Source of the DNA: Notospermus geniculatus
Lineage: Eukaryota > Nemertea > Pilidiophora > Heteronemertea > Lineidae
Direction of reading: 5' to 3'
NCBI GenBank assembly: GCA_002633025.1
Contig: NMRB01000020.1
Location: forward strand, 129,381 to 193,380
DNA: 64,000 nt
In this document: positions 60,785 to 64,000 of the stretch, in pieces
How the letters are laid out: every line of letters starts with the position of its first letter
Numbering within the stretch: the stretch's first letter is position 1
The notes under the pieces: generated by a model
Database searches by the model: none
Seen by the model: only the letters and a program-made list of their open reading frames with translations
Told to the model about the DNA's origin: nothing
Translations under genes and position numbers: made by a program

Positions 60785-60931
60785 CCGCTAGGGAACTGAA
60801 GTGGGTTGAGGTGCCATCCTCTTCCTCCCATCATATCATTCAGGCGGAATATGTTGAAGTCGAGGGAGCTGAATGCAACCACAGTCACCTCAGGCTTCCC
60901 CATGATGTAGATACCTTCAATTCTCCTCAGT
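60785..60931 (-). CDS. SGPL1: Sphingosine-1-phosphate lyase, third-last coding exon
   Basis: Seen: minus-strand exon of 147 nt between acceptor TTTTGTAG (60939-60932) and donor GG|GTGAGT (donor at 60784). It enters with one base of a split codon and leaves after two. The peptide runs LRRIEGIYIMGKPEVTVVAF, continues with SSLDFNIFRLNDMM, and ends GGRGWHLNPLQFPSG. Known: this matches the C-terminal small domain of S1P lyase (human: IRGIFVFGNPQLSVIALGS, then DFDIYRLSNLM, then GWNLNQLQFP). The enzyme is PLP-dependent, sits in the ER membrane, and splits sphingosine 1-phosphate into hexadecenal and phosphoethanolamine, the exit step of sphingolipid breakdown. The PLP-binding lysine and the membrane anchor are in upstream exons right of this window. 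The intron to the next exon is only 130 nt. Confidence 0.95.
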
Positions 60932-63900
60932 CTACAAAAGGAAAGCAATGGTAATCACTTTGTTACCGATACAACTTAAGCATTTGAAATACATGAATAG
61001 TTGGAAAAAATTGGACAACTTGAAAGTGAAAGTACAGGGCGCTTCTGGTTGGCACTCTTACACCATGGACGTACATGCACATGTAGTTCCTCCTGCGGAA
61101 AAGGAGGCCCATATCACACGCAGCAGCCAATACACATGGGCCAGTGATCAGTTCACAACCACTGACCTTCCTGAATTCATTTTACTTTTCAAGACAAAAA
61201 CTGTGCACGAAGATGAAATAGGAATCACAGATTAGTGTAATGTCAATGTGGTGACAAAAGTCTGCCTTCCCTCCCTCATAATGCATCCTCATAACGCTGG
61301 CTCCCTTTGTCATGCACCGCGAAGGTGACACCTTTATGGTATTTTAGAATTCTGAGGAATCTGATCACAAAGAAATGAACAGACAGACCCCACTGAACAA
61401 GTTTATCGCTGGCTCTATGGTGGACCTTATCTTTAGAGTTGTAATTTTAACTTATGGTTCAGTCAAGGCTGAGAGCAAAATGCCAATATGATGATGATAG
61501 CTTCTACAACAAGGCCTAGTTGTCAACACAACAACATCTTGAGGCAGATCATGAGCCATGAAACTTGCAGTTGCAGGAGACATTCCTCACTGATAAATCA
61601 CCAATAAAATCATGACAACGTGGTGCCAGACTACAGGTATGTCAATTACTAAAGTTACTTGGTCCGCAGAAAAAATGAGCAGCTGCAACATTTTGGTTAT
61701 CCAGGATGACCAAGAAGAAGAACTCTGGCACCTCAGCACTTCCCTTCAAGTGTCATTGCGGTTAGACGGTTTCCTTTTTGAGTCGGCAGAGTGACATACA
61801 GTAAATTGTTGTCGGAAAAACTGTTTATCACTGCTGGCATGTGCCCAACAAACAAACAAACTTAAGCTGTAGCAGACCTTGCGAAGTTGAGGTTGAACTA
61901 GAGTGTGTGGGTGACCAAGATACCTTAAACCAGGAACATCTTTATTGATGCATAAGAACTGGAGGCTACTTGACAAGGCCCAAATGGTTGATGTGTTAAG
62001 TCTGAGATAGACCAGAGGCCCCAATGAGTCTAAGGTGAGAGAAAGAAAGGAGGGAATGTAACAGAAAGTGGCATGATATTATAGACAAAAAACGACCAAT
62101 TTCCTGAAAAATATACAACATGGTGCCTAAGAGTGAGTAAATGGTAATCAAAAAGTCGTTAAGTCGTTAAGGACGTGATATATACCTTTGATGAAAAAGC
62201 CCCCAATGTTGTGAAAGCATCCTGTCATTTTCAGAGAATCTTGGAAGATGATGTTTGAAAGGCGAGAAACATCCTGAAATCGCTCCCACACACAACAGGA
62301 AGAAGATGCTTCACGTATAGTAAGAGTGGATCAAAGGATTTTGCCCAATGCGTCTGTGAGTTTGATTTATTTGACATAGATGGCTGAGTGAGAAGTACAG
62401 TCGAACCACGTTTCAACGTACCCCGTTTACAACGTTTTCACCCCTATAACGTTCACATTTCAAAGTCCCGATTTCCCGTAATTCATTTTCCATTTGCCAA
62501 TTTTGCTTACAACGAACACCTTTATAACGTAAACTGCATTACAACGACCAGATTTTCCCCACAAAATAGTGAAAAGCCCTTCGTTACAACGAACAGTGGG
62601 AAGCTATTGCCGTGGCGGCCTTGCTTATGAACAATGTACAGCACGGGATTCCCCTCCACTGCTTAGCAACGCCTCAATAAATTGTAGTACTCCCTGTGAA
62701 TAGCTGGTGTCACTCCCGTAGATGCGGCGTGGTCCTGAGCACATGGTCAGAATACATATCTGGTGAACGGAAGCAAATCTCGCTGTCCGCGAAGGCCGAA
62801 ATTGTCTCTCACTTTTGAAAGCGAGTGTCTATATCGTAGTTAGCGGCCATTTTATTGGAAATGGTTACAACGAACGTTATAACGTACAGATTCATTATGT
62901 TCCTGGAGGTACGTTGTAACGAGGTTCGACTGTACTACTGGCTCCGTGATTTTTCTCTACCTTTAAGCTTTATGACCAATACCAGAAAAGGATCAATGCA
63001 GAACCGAGAAAAAAATAATGTCTCATTCCTCTGATCTGAGTCCAGTCGCCAATAGTCAAACATGGAAACATTGATCAGTGTTGACCCACTGTTACTGAAG
63101 GCATCACAATGAAGACTGGCACGCGGTGATGCTGAAGACCTCTTTCTACACGTAACTTGCCAAGAGGATGTAAGCTAGACTAAAATATACAAGAAAATCC
63201 CACTCAGTGGTTTCCTGGTTCCAGAGAGAAGGCTCTGACTAAGAAAGTCAACATATTCAACACTTAATAAAGGCATGAAATAAGCTACGACAGCAATTAG
63301 GGGACTAATGTTTATATTGTGTTTGTAGTCATGCTAATTGGTCCCGCTGGGACTTGAGTCGATAGCTTTGTATCCAACCTGGCCCCTAGAGTTTCCGTGG
63401 AAAATATAAGGAAGAATATTATCAGGCCCCCAACTCAGGTGAGATTTTTTCAAAGGCAATTATGCTGGTAGTGAATGTAGAGGTCTATTGGGAGATGGGT
63501 TGGATAATAATTGGCCCATTTAGTGGGACTATGTTCAATTATCTCATCTTGATATATTTGAGAGAGACATATGTTCAGAGGTGCCATGGGATGAGAGGGA
63601 TGGACTTCATCGAAAGGATTGGCACTGTACCATAGATAGTTAGGAATAGGATGGCTCTGTCTCCATGACTCTAAAGCTGAAGAGAAGTTTGGCAGATAGA
63701 CCATGCCTAGAAGTTTCTTTTCACTGGATGAGACTGAGACAAACCAGCTTAATAGAGGTAGCAAGATTGGAATGCTCAATCAACTAGAACAAGACATGTT
63801 AGATGTTCAAGTAATTTGAACTCTTATAATACATGACAGGTTGGTACAGAAACTTTATGAACGTCTGGGTGAGGTCAGATGGAATGTTGTCAGGTAAAGC

Positions 63901-64000
63901 TATCCTTATCAAAATACACTCATTTTTTGACATGTAGCCTACATGTAAAGAGCAGATCCTCCAGAATTGGACCTCCAACGTACTTTTCAGAACATATGTT
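60932..64000 (-). other. Intron of S1P lyase
   Basis: The next upstream exon must end in two bases of a split codon and encode the region before LRRIEG. I do not find it before the right edge, so this is a single intron of more than 3 kb, containing the pogo-like element at 62398-62932. An acceptor-like site followed by open sequence at about 62184-62271 on the minus strand does not match S1P lyase. Confidence 0.7.
62398..62932. mobile_element. pogo/Tigger-like non-autonomous element in the S1P lyase intron
   Basis: 535 bp. Ends CAGTCGAACCACGTTTCAAC and CAGTCGAACCTCGTTACAAC, flanked by TA. The pattern CAGTNNAACCTCG plus a TA target is typical of the pogo/Tigger branch of Tc1/mariner. It holds many ACAACGAAC-type subrepeats and no transposase frame. 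Confidence 0.9.

Noticed and set aside
62184-62271. Another S1P lyase exon in the right-hand intron
   Set aside because: Acceptor-like and donor-like sites exist, but the peptide (DVSRLSNIIFQDSLK...) matches no part of S1P lyase.
1-64000. A new multi-gene system (defence, biosynthetic or CRISPR-like)
   Set aside because: The window is a gene-poor animal genome segment; repeats are MITEs, SINEs, a minisatellite and assembly-type duplications, with no spaced repeat array or gene cluster.

Overview
This window is a piece of a eukaryotic (metazoan) nuclear genome, not a microbial one. It is AT-rich, has almost no long open frames, has exons bounded by GT/AG splice sites, and is packed with short inverted-repeat transposons and tRNA-derived SINEs. 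The very frequent palindrome TAGGCCTA, the repeat content, and several false-looking tandem duplications with a few percent divergence point to a highly heterozygous marine deuterostome, most likely an echinoderm. Species cannot be fixed from the sequence alone.

Two protein-coding loci can be supported, both on the minus strand. At the left edge (465-627) is one exon encoding the first half of an immunoglobulin domain. Its sequence and 1/2 intron phases resemble the first Ig exon of neuregulins. At the right (60197-60931) are the last three coding exons of sphingosine-1-phosphate lyase, ending in a stop codon; the rest of that gene lies beyond the right edge. The 56 kb between them is probably intron plus intergenic DNA.

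The middle is shaped by duplication. Segment A (25166-34704) is repeated as segment B (34706-43122), with a single n at the junction inside a 44-bp minisatellite. Segment C (43957-46914) is repeated as D (47043-49939). A smaller pair (6436-6811 and 7193-7570) is also joined at a single n. In every pair the copies differ by scattered substitutions and by clean presence or absence of transposons, which is what two haplotypes of one locus, placed in tandem by an assembler, would look like. The pairs give filled and empty sites for several MITE families: TTA/TAA target sites (PIF/Harbinger-like), TTAA (piggyBac-like), and TA (Tc1/mariner-like). Inside A/B there are blocks with no differences, up to 566 bp long, set in more divergent sequence; these are candidate conserved non-coding elements.

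No operon, CRISPR, phage or other multi-gene system is present. The most interesting material is the set of dimorphic MITEs, the conserved blocks, and a foldback repeat with a hammerhead-like core string flanked by a 15-bp direct repeat.
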